Assembly: GCA_011620785.1 (NCBI GenBank)
Contig: WOYM01000102.1
Span: 1 to 25,526 of the forward strand
Direction: 5' to 3'
Length of the DNA: 25,526 bases
Source: Methanothrix sp.
Lineage (GTDB): Archaea; Halobacteriota; Methanosarcinia; Methanotrichales; Methanotrichaceae
Shown here piece after piece: positions 7,611-13,932 of this stretch. The notes beneath the pieces are model-generated. The model searched no databases. It saw only the letters and a list, made by a program, of their open reading frames with translations, and was not told where the DNA came from. How positions within the stretch are numbered: the stretch's first letter is position 1; every line of letters begins with the position of its first letter. Made by a program: the position numbers and the translations under genes.

Positions 7611-7956
7611 ATGAGAAAGATCGCATTAGGACTGGCGGCATTGATCGCCGTGGCGTTTGTGGTTCCTTCATACGGGGCCATGGACAGGCCTGCCAAGAGA
7701 GTCTATCGGGAGGAATTTCCCCCAGGCGGAGGTAAGGATCGCTTTCACCTCAGACTTTATCCGGAGAAAGCTGCTGGATAGGGATAATGTCACCATAGAT
7801 AACCCTCTCACCGGCAATGAGTCCGAATCCTGGAAGAGCATGCTGGAGAAGGAAGGATTCGAGATCGACTACAATCTCTTGGGAATGGGCGAGAACGACG
7901 GCATTGTCGAGATATTCGTTGGGCGTACCAAGGAAGCCTTTGCCAAATTTAAATAA
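7611..7956 (+). pseudogene. Secreted protein gene split by a frameshift
   Basis: An ATG at 7611 opens a classical signal peptide (MRKIALGLAALIAVAFVVPS-YGA). That frame stops at about 7779. The plausible mature protein continues in another frame from about 7700: SIGRNFPQAEVRIAFTSDF, then NDGIVEIFVGRTKEAFAKF, ending in TAA at 7956. The total length, 346 bases, is one base more than a multiple of three, so a single-base insertion (or 2-base loss) between about 7683 and 7740 explains both halves. Joined, it would be a protein of about 115 aa, exported and of unknown function. It could be a real pseudogene or a sequencing error. The lamin-tail gene follows after 32 bases. Confidence 0.6.
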
Positions 7957-7988
7957 TGAATCATAAAATATATTTTTGAGGCCTTAAA

Positions 7989-8468
7989 TTGAGATATTCA
8001 ATCTATCTGCTATCGATGCTCATGCTGGTAAACCTGGCCGGTGCTGATGTACTGATCAATGAGATGCTGGCCAATCCAGCCAAGGATTGGAACGGCAATG
8101 GACAGGTTGGGGGAATGGATGATGAATTCATAGAGCTTTACAATTCCGGAAACGAGTCCGTGGATGTTAGCGGATATGCTCTCCGGGATAAGGTTTTCCG
8201 GTCGACGCCCACAGAGTACTCGATCCCCAATGGGACTGTGATAGGCCCTGGAGAATTCCTGGTCATATTCGTCTCTGAGAGCGGTGTATATCAGGGAAAT
8301 GAGGGTGACGCTATAATGCTGTATGATCCCACTGGAGACCTGGTGGACGAAAAAGAGTATGATGCCGCAACAGAGGATGTCTCCATTGCCCGGATCCCGG
8401 ATGGAGGGGAATGGCGCAACAGCACCGCTCCATCGCCTGGCAAGCCAAACCAAGAGGCCGCCTTCTAG
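7989..8468 (+). CDS. Secreted lamin-tail domain (LTD) protein
   Basis: A 159-aa exported protein with a signal peptide (about residues 1-19, ending in LAGA) and one lamin-tail domain of about residues 20-115: VLINEMLANPAKDWNG, DDEFIELYNSG, VDVSGYALRD, then GTVIGPGEFLVIF. LTD domains are immunoglobulin-like modules common on prokaryotic secreted nucleases and surface proteins; no enzyme domain is attached here. I chose the TTG at 7989 because GAGG lies 7 bases upstream and it supplies the signal peptide; there is no suitable ATG. The permease gene starts 22 bases downstream, so the two may be co-transcribed, although no functional link is known. Confidence 0.8.
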   Translation: MRYSIYLLSMLMLVNLAGADVLINEMLANPAKDWNGNGQVGGMDDEFIELYNSGNESVDVSGYALRDKVFRSTPTEYSIPNGTVIGPGEFLVIFVSESGVYQGNEGDAIMLYDPTGDLVDEKEYDAATEDVSIARIPDGGEWRNSTAPSPGKPNQEAAF

Positions 8469-8490
8469 AGAGCAAGATGTGGTGCTTTAA

Positions 8491-9573
8491 ATGGAGAGAT
8501 CTCATGCTGCTATAGCCTTGCCGGAACTGGATCTTAAGGATGAGTACGCTCGATTCCTGAAACGCAAATTCCTGGTCTTGGTCGCTGCGCTGCTGGGAAT
8601 AGTAGCTCTGGCAGGAGTCGCAGTGACGCTTGGCTCGGCCCATATCACTCCGTTTCAGGTTTACTCCTGCATACTGGCCAGGTTCTTTCCTGACTACTTT
8701 CAAACTACAGACTTCTTGGATACTATCGTCTGGAAGCTGAGGCTGCACCGGGTGATATTGGCCATTTTTGCAGGAATGGGGCTGGCCATTGCAGGAGCAG
8801 CCATGCAGGGCATTCTCAAAAATCCTCTGGCCAGTCCTTTTACTCTGGGAATCGCGTCTGCTGCCTCCTTTGGGGCATCGCTGGCGATAATTCTCGGAGC
8901 AGGTTTCATCGGCGGCGAGTATCTGATCGTCGGCAATGCCTTCATCTTCACCATAATGGCCTCTTTAGCGGTATACGGCCTGGCCAAGTACCGTGGTATC
9001 AGCCCGGAGACCATGGTCCTGGCGGGCATCGCCATCATGTACCTCTTCAGTGCCATGACCTCATTTCTGCAGTATGTGGGCCATGCAGAGCAGGTTCACG
9101 AGGTGGTCTTCTGGATGATGGGCAGCCTCGGTCGCTCCTCCTGGGACAAGGTGGGCATAATCGCCCTGGTGACGGTGCTCTGTTCGTTGATTTTGATGAG
9201 GCTCTCCTGGGACATCAACACTCTGGGGGCGGGAGACGAGACGGCCAAGAGCCTGGGGGTCAATGTAGAGCTGGTAAGGGTCTCGGGAATGATGCTGGCC
9301 GCTCTGATCACTGCCAGCGTGATCTGCTTTACCGGCACCATCGGCTTCATCGGCCTGGTGGCTCCTCATATCACCAGGATGGTTGTGTCGGGAGATCACA
9401 GGTTCCTGCTTCCGGCATCAGGGCTTTTCGGTGCCCTACTGCTATTGGGTGCGGACACGGTGGCCAGGACCATCATGGCTCCGGTCATTTTGCCGGTGGG
9501 AATCATGACCGCCTTTATGGGAGTGCCATTCTTTCTGTATCTGTTCATGAAACGGAGGAAGGCCTTTTGGTAA
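8491..9573 (+). CDS. FecCD-family ABC transporter permease
   Basis: An integral membrane permease of the FecCD/BtuC family, which imports ferric-siderophore, heme or cobalamin with a substrate-binding protein and an ATPase. The 360-aa protein has about ten membrane segments, the signature GMGLAIAGAAMQGILKNPLA and ASPFTLGIASAASFGA region near residues 90-125, the LGAGDETAKSLGVNVE segment, and the FTGTIGFIGLVAPHITR coupling region near residue 285. An extended N-terminus of about 30 residues precedes the first membrane helix. No ATPase gene is in the window. The intact binding-protein gene is downstream but on the opposite strand, an unusual layout. The substrate cannot be told from sequence. 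Confidence 0.93.
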   Translation: MERSHAAIALPELDLKDEYARFLKRKFLVLVAALLGIVALAGVAVTLGSAHITPFQVYSCILARFFPDYFQTTDFLDTIVWKLRLHRVILAIFAGMGLAIAGAAMQGILKNPLASPFTLGIASAASFGASLAIILGAGFIGGEYLIVGNAFIFTIMASLAVYGLAKYRGISPETMVLAGIAIMYLFSAMTSFLQYVGHAEQVHEVVFWMMGSLGRSSWDKVGIIALVTVLCSLILMRLSWDINTLGAGDETAKSLGVNVELVRVSGMMLAALITASVICFTGTIGFIGLVAPHITRMVVSGDHRFLLPASGLFGALLLLGADTVARTIMAPVILPVGIMTAFMGVPFFLYLFMKRRKAFW

Positions 9574-9591
9574 AAGACAGTAGTAGAGGGA

Positions 9592-9705
9592 GTGCCTCCA
9601 CTAAAAGAGGATGTTAGACGGCAGCTGGATGAGGCAGGCATTCCCGTCCTCCAGTACTGGGCTTTGCATGTGGATAGGATACTGCCGATGATCGACGACT
9701 TTGGG
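9592..9705 (+). pseudogene. Internal fragment of a substrate-binding protein gene
   Basis: Directly after the permease stop, the plus strand reads VPPLKEDVRRQLDEAGIPVL, then VDRILPMIDDFG. This pattern (a charged helix, AGIPV, then a helix leading to the next lobe) is what an internal part of a FecB/BtuF-type binding protein looks like. There is no ribosome site, signal peptide or remaining C-terminus. It is probably the relic of a binding-protein gene that once followed the permease. The call rests on pattern recognition over only 38 residues. Confidence 0.45.
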
Positions 9706-9825
9706 GTCCAGGGGCACGGCCACATTCCGGCCGTCTTCGTCCGTAATCGTGACCTTCTCTTCTTCCTCTGCTAAGGCAGGGGCTAGAAGAAGAGCAAGGA
9801 CGATCAACAGTGTGGTTGTTCTCAT
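9601..9825 (-). pseudogene. Truncated N-terminus of a second substrate-binding protein
   Basis: The minus strand encodes a signal peptide (MRTTTLLIVLALLLAPALA) and the typical first strand of a FecB-type binding protein (KVTITDEDGRNVAVPLDPK). After about 9706 the reading frame only runs antisense through the plus-strand fragment at 9592-9705 and stops at 9601, giving a 74-residue product instead of about 350. Its ATG overlaps the stop of the intact upstream binding-protein gene (ATGA), so it may still be translated as a short exported peptide. Confidence 0.6.
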
Positions 9826-10844
9826 TCGATCTCCATATCTAAAAAGGAAGATGAGGGAAAGGCGTAAGCTCCCTCCAGCTTCATGTCGTAGAACTTCTGT
9901 ATGAGCTTCTCATGCTCGGCACCCGGATCTATGTCCTCGAATAATTCGGGATAGAACCACTTGGCCAGGTAAAGCTCGCCGATCGCAGAGCGGCCTCCCG
10001 TGGCCACCGTACCGCTTAAAACGTAGACCCGTCCCTCTTTGACCGCCCTTGAGTTCTGCAGCTCCGGCCGAGATATGATCTCATCCCTCCACTGCTCTAG
10101 CTCCTCCTCTGTATAATCCTTCGAGCTTCCCAGAATGTGAAGTATGACATCAGGATCTTTCTCTATCACCCATTCCGGGCTGACATCGGGATAATCGACC
10201 GATTCATTGGCTGCGATGTTGACTCCGCCGGCAAAATCGATGAAGTTGTCATAGGATGTGCCGTTAGATGCCGAATGATACGGCTTTCCCAGCCACTCGA
10301 AGAACACGGTTGGTCTCTCCTCCGAATTTGTGCCCGAGATTCTCTCCTTTATGAGATCATGATAACCTTTCAGCTGGCCCGCCAGCTCAGAAGCGCGTTC
10401 CTCTTTTCCAAGAATCCTTCCCAGGTTCTCGATGACCAGGAGCGTCCTATGGGGATCTATGAACCTTTCCACGACAACGGCAATTCCGTCCTCCTCGAGC
10501 ACCTTCCGGTCCTCCTCCGAGAGCATGGTATCGGCAATTACCAGCTCGGGTTCAAGCTCCATGATGAGCTCTAAATCCGGTGAGTTGGAGTGCTTTCCCG
10601 CGACAGTTAAGCTCTCGATCATTGGGGGAAAGTTGGAGCTGGTGCTGCGGCCGACCATGCTTTTTCCCCCATCCAGAGCCCAGAGGATCTCAGAAGCAGC
10701 GGCTGAGAGAGATACTGTCTTGGTTACGGGAGCGGACAGCTCGACCTGATGTCCAGTAAAATCGATCAGGGTTACCGTATCTCCGCAGCATACTGATATA
10801 AGCAAGAAAAGAGAGATCAGAATTTCCAGAGCTTTCTTTTTCAA
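9822..10844 (-). CDS. FecB/BtuF-type ABC transporter substrate-binding protein
   Basis: An exported substrate-binding protein for iron-chelate or corrinoid uptake, the likely partner of the FecCD permease. A signal segment (residues 1-24, KALEILISLFLLISVCCG) is followed by the standard first strand VTLIDFTGHQVEL, then TVSLSAAASEILWALDGG, DLELIMELEPELVIA, the connecting helix around residue 165, and the second lobe with FFEWLGKPYHSASNGTSYD and PEWVIEKDPDVILHI. The start is the TTG at 10844, placed by GGAGGT seven bases upstream, giving 340 aa; the reading frame extends further upstream but through promoter DNA. It is transcribed toward the permease gene. The substrate is not determinable. Confidence 0.9.
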   Translation of the reverse strand: MKKKALEILISLFLLISVCCGDTVTLIDFTGHQVELSAPVTKTVSLSAAASEILWALDGGKSMVGRSTSSNFPPMIESLTVAGKHSNSPDLELIMELEPELVIADTMLSEEDRKVLEEDGIAVVVERFIDPHRTLLVIENLGRILGKEERASELAGQLKGYHDLIKERISGTNSEERPTVFFEWLGKPYHSASNGTSYDNFIDFAGGVNIAANESVDYPDVSPEWVIEKDPDVILHILGSSKDYTEEELEQWRDEIISRPELQNSRAVKEGRVYVLSGTVATGGRSAIGELYLAKWFYPELFEDIDPGAEHEKLIQKFYDMKLEGAYAFPSSSFLDMEIE

Positions 10845-10851
10845 CGTTACT

Positions 10852-10857
10852 ACCTCC
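10852..10857 (-). promoter_or_regulatory. Ribosome binding site deciding the TTG start at 10844
   Basis: ACCTCC on the plus strand is GGAGGT on the coding strand, 7 bases from the TTG. It overrides longer in-frame starts that would run through the promoter. Confidence 0.75.
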
Positions 10858-10895
10858 GCTTCAATCAAATTAATTGGCTTTAAGACAAATGAAGT

Positions 10896-10906
10896 TGTAT
10901 ATAAAT
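10896..10906 (-). promoter_or_regulatory. TATA box of the substrate-binding protein gene
   Basis: TGTATATAAAT on the plus strand (ATTTATATACA on the coding strand) predicts a transcript start near 10875 and a leader of about 30 bases containing GGAGGT. Confidence 0.6.
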
Positions 10907-11074
10907 CTTGGGCCGGTGCTTGATTGGCGTTGTATCCTGCGTGGAAACATATTAGCACTTCCAATTTAGAAGTTTTAAGAAATATAAGCATCGAACGGAT
11001 ATAAATGCTTCGCAGCATAACGTATATTTCTAATGCAGAACTAATTATTGACGAACATTAAGTTAAATTGGTAA

Positions 11075-11084
11075 AAGTTATATA
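11075..11084 (+). promoter_or_regulatory. TATA box of the CDGSH protein gene
   Basis: AAGTTATATA, with flanking A-rich DNA, is centred about 26 bases before the ATG at 11106. The transcript would start almost at the ATG, so this mRNA is probably leaderless; no ribosome site is present. Confidence 0.6.
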
Positions 11085-11105
11085 CTTTCCCGACGCCCTC
11101 AGACT

Positions 11106-11807
11106 ATGACCGAACAGACGAATAGCCAATCAAAAACAGGGGACGACTCCGCCAAGATTACAGTCAGCGAGAATGGCCCATATATTGTGACGGGCAGAGT
11201 ACCGCTTACCATCTCGGAGATCTGCAACGATGACGATGGCTACAGCCGGACCTGGCGGGAAGTGAAAAGATACCCCGTGAATGAAAAGTATGCATTATGC
11301 CGGTGTCGCCAATCCAATAATAAGCCCTTCTGCGATGGGACCCATATAAAGATTCACTTTGAGGGGACTGAGGCCGGAGATAGAGAGCCTTTTGATAAAG
11401 GGGCGGGAGTGATCCGCGGCCCTTCTCTGATTCTGGCTGATAACGAGCATCTCTGTGTTCATGCCAGATTCTGCATGCGAGCCGGCGGAATCTGGAACCT
11501 AGTGAAGCAATCAGACGACCCGGAAGCCAGGAAGACGGCCATCGAGGAAGCATGCAATTGCCCATCAGGAAGGCTGCTGATCAGGGACAATGAGAGCGGG
11601 AAGGCGATAGAGCCCGAATTCGAGAAGTCCATTGTGGTTATCGAGTATCCCGCCAAAGGAGAGCATGGTCCCCTCTGGGTGCGCGGAGGAATCCCCATCC
11701 AATCAGCAGATGGCAAACCGTACGAGATCCGGAACCGGGTTACCGTCTGCAGGTGCGGAAGATCGGAGAACAAACCGTTTTGTGACGGCAGCCATATCAG
11801 AGAATAA
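11106..11807 (+). CDS. Double-CDGSH iron-sulfur protein with a central four-cysteine module
   Basis: A cytoplasmic redox or Fe-S protein of 233 aa with two CDGSH domains. The first uses C65, C67, C76 and H80 (CRCRQSNNKPFCDGTH); the second uses C215, C217, C226 and H230 (CRCGRSENKPFCDGSH). Each 3Cys-1His set is the known ligand pattern for a [2Fe-2S] cluster. Between them is a divergent single-cluster ferredoxin-like segment with C117, C123, C150 and C152 (HLCVHARFC and ACNCPSGRL). This domain order is known in prokaryotic CDGSH proteins; a physiological role is not established. It is probably expressed alone from a leaderless transcript; the divergent neighbour is the iron/corrinoid-type binding protein, a suggestive but unproven link. 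Confidence 0.92.
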   Translation: MTEQTNSQSKTGDDSAKITVSENGPYIVTGRVPLTISEICNDDDGYSRTWREVKRYPVNEKYALCRCRQSNNKPFCDGTHIKIHFEGTEAGDREPFDKGAGVIRGPSLILADNEHLCVHARFCMRAGGIWNLVKQSDDPEARKTAIEEACNCPSGRLLIRDNESGKAIEPEFEKSIVVIEYPAKGEHGPLWVRGGIPIQSADGKPYEIRNRVTVCRCGRSENKPFCDGSHIRE

Positions 11808-11875
11808 GCTGGATCGGGTCCGCAAATTGAAATTGAGTATTTTTCAAGTCGGTATAAGCCAAAGGAGGAGAAGAA

Positions 11876-12083
11876 ATGGCCAAAGACGAAGGAAGCCTGG
11901 AGCTGTTGACAGACACGAATAGTGTCCTGGTTCTGGTAGACTACCAGGCATCGATGTTCAAGAGCGTAGCCTCAGGGGACAAATCGAGAATCAAAATGGA
12001 TGCATGATTGGAATAATCCCAAGGCGGGCGAGCTGGTCAGGGAAGTCTATTCCAGGTACGGGGCCATGATCGGGCTTCAATGA
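11876..12083 (+). pseudogene. Isochorismatase-family hydrolase with internal deletion
   Basis: A good ribosome site (AAAGGAGGAG, 11861-11870) and ATG open a cysteine-hydrolase start, with the SVLVLVDYQASMF strand carrying the catalytic Asp of the family and then SVASGDKSRIK. The frame stops at 12007. From 12000, in another frame, comes what looks like the C-terminus of a protein of this type: MHDWNNPKAGELVREVYSRY, then GAMIGLQ and TGA at 12081-12083. About 130 central residues, including the catalytic Lys and Cys, are missing. A large internal deletion with a frame change is the simplest reading. Confidence 0.65.
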
Positions 12084-12090
12084 TATCATG

Positions 12091-12235
12091 CCCCCATTCC
12101 CATGAACATCTGGCATGCGGTGCAAAAAGAAGCGCTAGCTCCATCCCAGATGAGTTGCGCGGCTGATGGGGTTGCCGCAATTGGAGAAGAGGTCGAGTAA
12201 ATGAGCAAATACTGAGAGAATGGCGGTCCTGCTGA
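12091..12235 (-). pseudogene. Scrap of the same surface-protein family as at 4459-4890
   Basis: The minus strand reads SAGPPFSQY at the upstream end and, in the same frame, AQLIWDGASAS further on, before a TGA near 12091. This parallels GAGLPFSQY and NDLWIQGES in the relic at 4459-4890. The DNA agrees closely over about 28 bases (12205-12232 against 4655-4680, sharing ATACTGAGAGAATGGC). It interrupts the two hydrolase relics in opposite orientation. Very short, so confidence is low. Confidence 0.35.
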
Positions 12236-12239
12236 TGGA

Positions 12240-12460
12240 TTGAATCTGAAGGACGCTTGCTTGCTGCTGATCTATCACCAGGTCGGCCTGATGCAGCTGT
12301 TGCGAGATAGGAATCTGGAAGAGTTCAAGAACAATGTCGTGGGCCTGGCCAAGATGGCCAAGAAATTTGGCCGGCCGGTCATCCTCAGCACAAGCGGGGA
12401 CTGATGACCCAACGGCCCTATTCTTCCCGATTTGAGGAAAACGCACGGTGATCGATTTGG
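12240..12460 (+). pseudogene. Second isochorismatase-family (YcaC-like) hydrolase relic
   Basis: From 12240 the plus strand reads NLKDACLLLIYHQVGLMQLL, then FKNNVVGLAKMAKKFGRPVI and LSTS, the start of a YcaC-like cysteine hydrolase; the catalytic Asp of the LLIDHQ motif is Tyr here. Two consecutive stops, TGA TGA at 12402-12407, stand where the family has Trp-Gly, and PNGPILPDLRK follows in the same frame. The remainder, to about 12600, cannot be aligned with confidence. The gene is dead by nonsense mutation and a lost catalytic residue. Confidence 0.65.
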
Positions 12461-12734
12461 TCGATGCCAACCTGGCGGGAATGTCGGCACGCCGTTCCCT
12501 GTCATCGCTCTGTGGGCAACTGCACGTTTATGCTGCTCGCCGCAAAGGCATCAAACGCATCATGATGCATCGAGAGATCTTGGGAACGCATTTTGGGCAG
12601 GGGATGCGAAAGGTTGAAGAATGCGATCATATTCAGCAGAATCAGCACCGACAACAGTGTCCCCCTCAGAGGAACAGTCCTCAGTGGCCGGTCCGATTCC
12701 AGAAGATCCCGATAGGCGCCCAGTCAACTGCCTT

Positions 12735-13046
12735 TCAGAACTTCAGCTTTTGAAATTCCTGCAGTTCTTCTTCAGTGAAGAATTCGGACCAATCCGCACC
12801 GAATACCTTCAGAACGCTTCTTCCACCCTGCAACGATCTCTTTGTGTGTACCAGTCCCTCTTTCTCCAGCCTTCGAATGGATCCGTGCACTCTGCCACTC
12901 GACCAGTGCATCTCTTTAGCCAATCCATACACACTCAGGCCGGGATTCTTATCGATTGCTTTATAAAGCTCATAATCGGTATCAAGTCCCTCTGTAATTC
13001 TTGCATCAATTGCTTCCTTGGGCATCCTTGCTATAGAAGTGCTCAC
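12735..13046 (-). CDS. Small winged-helix transcriptional regulator
   Basis: A predicted DNA-binding protein of about 103 aa. After a short N-terminus, ELYKAIDKNPGLSVYGLAKE and MHWSSGRVHGSIRRLEKEGL form a typical helix-turn-helix with the recognition helix at about residues 50-66, followed by a wing (VHTKRSLQGGRSVLKV) and an acidic C-terminal helix. The GTG at 13046 is 8 bases after GGAG and is preferred; a TTG at 13049 is also possible. It has its own TATA box and diverges from a second small HTH gene, so mutual or auto-regulation is plausible. The target is unknown. Confidence 0.8.
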   Translation of the reverse strand: MSTSIARMPKEAIDARITEGLDTDYELYKAIDKNPGLSVYGLAKEMHWSSGRVHGSIRRLEKEGLVHTKRSLQGGRSVLKVFGADWSEFFTEEELQEFQKLKF

Positions 13047-13098
13047 CAATCAGTCTCCTTTGTACCCGGTTCGTCATATAGGGACGGTGCAATCAATC

Positions 13099-13108
13099 TA
13101 TAAATACT
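13099..13108 (-). promoter_or_regulatory. TATA box of the winged-helix regulator
   Basis: CTATAAATAC (GTATTTATAG on the coding strand) predicts a transcript start near 13075, leaving a leader of about 28 bases that holds GGAG. The next 100 bases toward 13223 are very AT-rich and form the shared divergent promoter region. Confidence 0.55.
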
Positions 13109-13222
13109 TAACTAATTTGGGTCATCTATTTATTGTTAAAATCATTATGATTTTTTAATTTTAATATCTAATCTATATGGAATATTTTTCAATGGAAAAT
13201 CGTTGATTAAACATATTACAAG

Positions 13223-13552
13223 ATGCGCTTAAATACAAGAATAGTCCATGGTTCCTGTCGAGGAGGTGATAATTTAGTAGGAGACGATGCTGAAGGGCTA
13301 AACGCCATCCAAAAAGCAATTCTCGTCGGTCTTTGCATGAAAACAAAGGGCAGCAAAGGAGCTCACCTTCCAAAACATGCCTTCATGAACAAGCCACAGA
13401 TTCAGGGTAGAAAGGCCGACAAGGCTTTGCGTGAACTTGTTGCCTTCGGATACATCAAAAAACACCCGACTGGCGGGGAAACCACGTATGAACTCAATGA
13501 TAGAGGATTTGATGTGTGTATGAGACTGAGAGAGCGGAGAAAAGCACTTTAA
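13223..13552 (+). CDS. Small helix-turn-helix protein
   Basis: A 109-aa predicted winged-helix protein. NAIQKAILVGLCMKTKGSKG forms the first helices, NKPQIQGRKADKALRELVAF the helix-turn-helix with recognition helix near residues 62-72, and GYIKKHPTGGETTYELNDRG the wing. The ATG at 13223 has no ribosome site and might be leaderless. A strong site (GAGGAGGTGAT, 13259-13269) lies inside the gene, but only TTA GTA follows in frame, not a usable start. The real N-terminus may therefore be shorter, or a start codon has been lost. It diverges from the other HTH gene; the role is unknown. Confidence 0.65.
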   Translation: MRLNTRIVHGSCRGGDNLVGDDAEGLNAIQKAILVGLCMKTKGSKGAHLPKHAFMNKPQIQGRKADKALRELVAFGYIKKHPTGGETTYELNDRGFDVCMRLRERRKAL

Positions 13553-13619
13553 TCTTGCACCTTCAATTTTTTTGATAATCGTGTCTCCGCGGAATCAGCA
13601 CCCTCCACGGCGTCCGGGC

Positions 13620-13792
13620 AGAAAGCCATATCAACACAGTGACTATTACGATCCCGTCCCGCCAGGTCCCCCATCCAAAACCGGATCAAGACAGGAGCAA
13701 GCATAAAAGATATCACTGGACTTGAGCGCTGCAGCAATCTAGAAAATCTTTCCCTGAGAGAAAACGAGATCACCAATGCCTCAACGCTCCGA
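13620..13792 (+). pseudogene. Leucine-rich repeat protein fragment
   Basis: From 13703 the plus strand reads IKDITGLERCSNLENLSLRE, then NEITNASTL, which is an exact fit to the internalin-like LRR consensus (LTGLxxCxNLxxLxLxxNxIxxxSxL). Upstream, SPIQNR at about 13662-13680 resembles the cap region that precedes such repeats, but frames do not join cleanly. Nothing follows after 13792, so only about one and a half repeats of a probable surface protein remain. Confidence 0.55.
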
Positions 13793-13932
13793 ATCTCTGG
13801 GCCTCGAATAATTATATTTAGCCAACAATCAGGTTCTTGACTATAGTAAAGGGGCGGGAGTGGTCACGATGGTTGACATCACACTCATCTGAACATTAAC
13901 CTTACATAATATCAGGCCTTTCTTTGATAGTG

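Noticed and set aside
9396..9725. Minus-strand frame of 109 codons over the end of the permease gene
   Set aside because: Most of it is antisense to the clear FecCD C-terminus.
12432..13103. Plus-strand frames between the hydrolase relic and the HTH gene
   Set aside because: They overlap the well-supported minus-strand regulator or give no recognisable protein; probably decayed DNA.
13549..13776. Minus-strand frame of 75 codons
   Set aside because: Antisense to the LRR fragment, which fits a known repeat consensus; no ribosome site.
4382..13800. An insertion sequence or integrated element as the cause of gene decay
   Set aside because: I found no transposase, integrase or flanking tRNA and no clear terminal repeats with target duplication.
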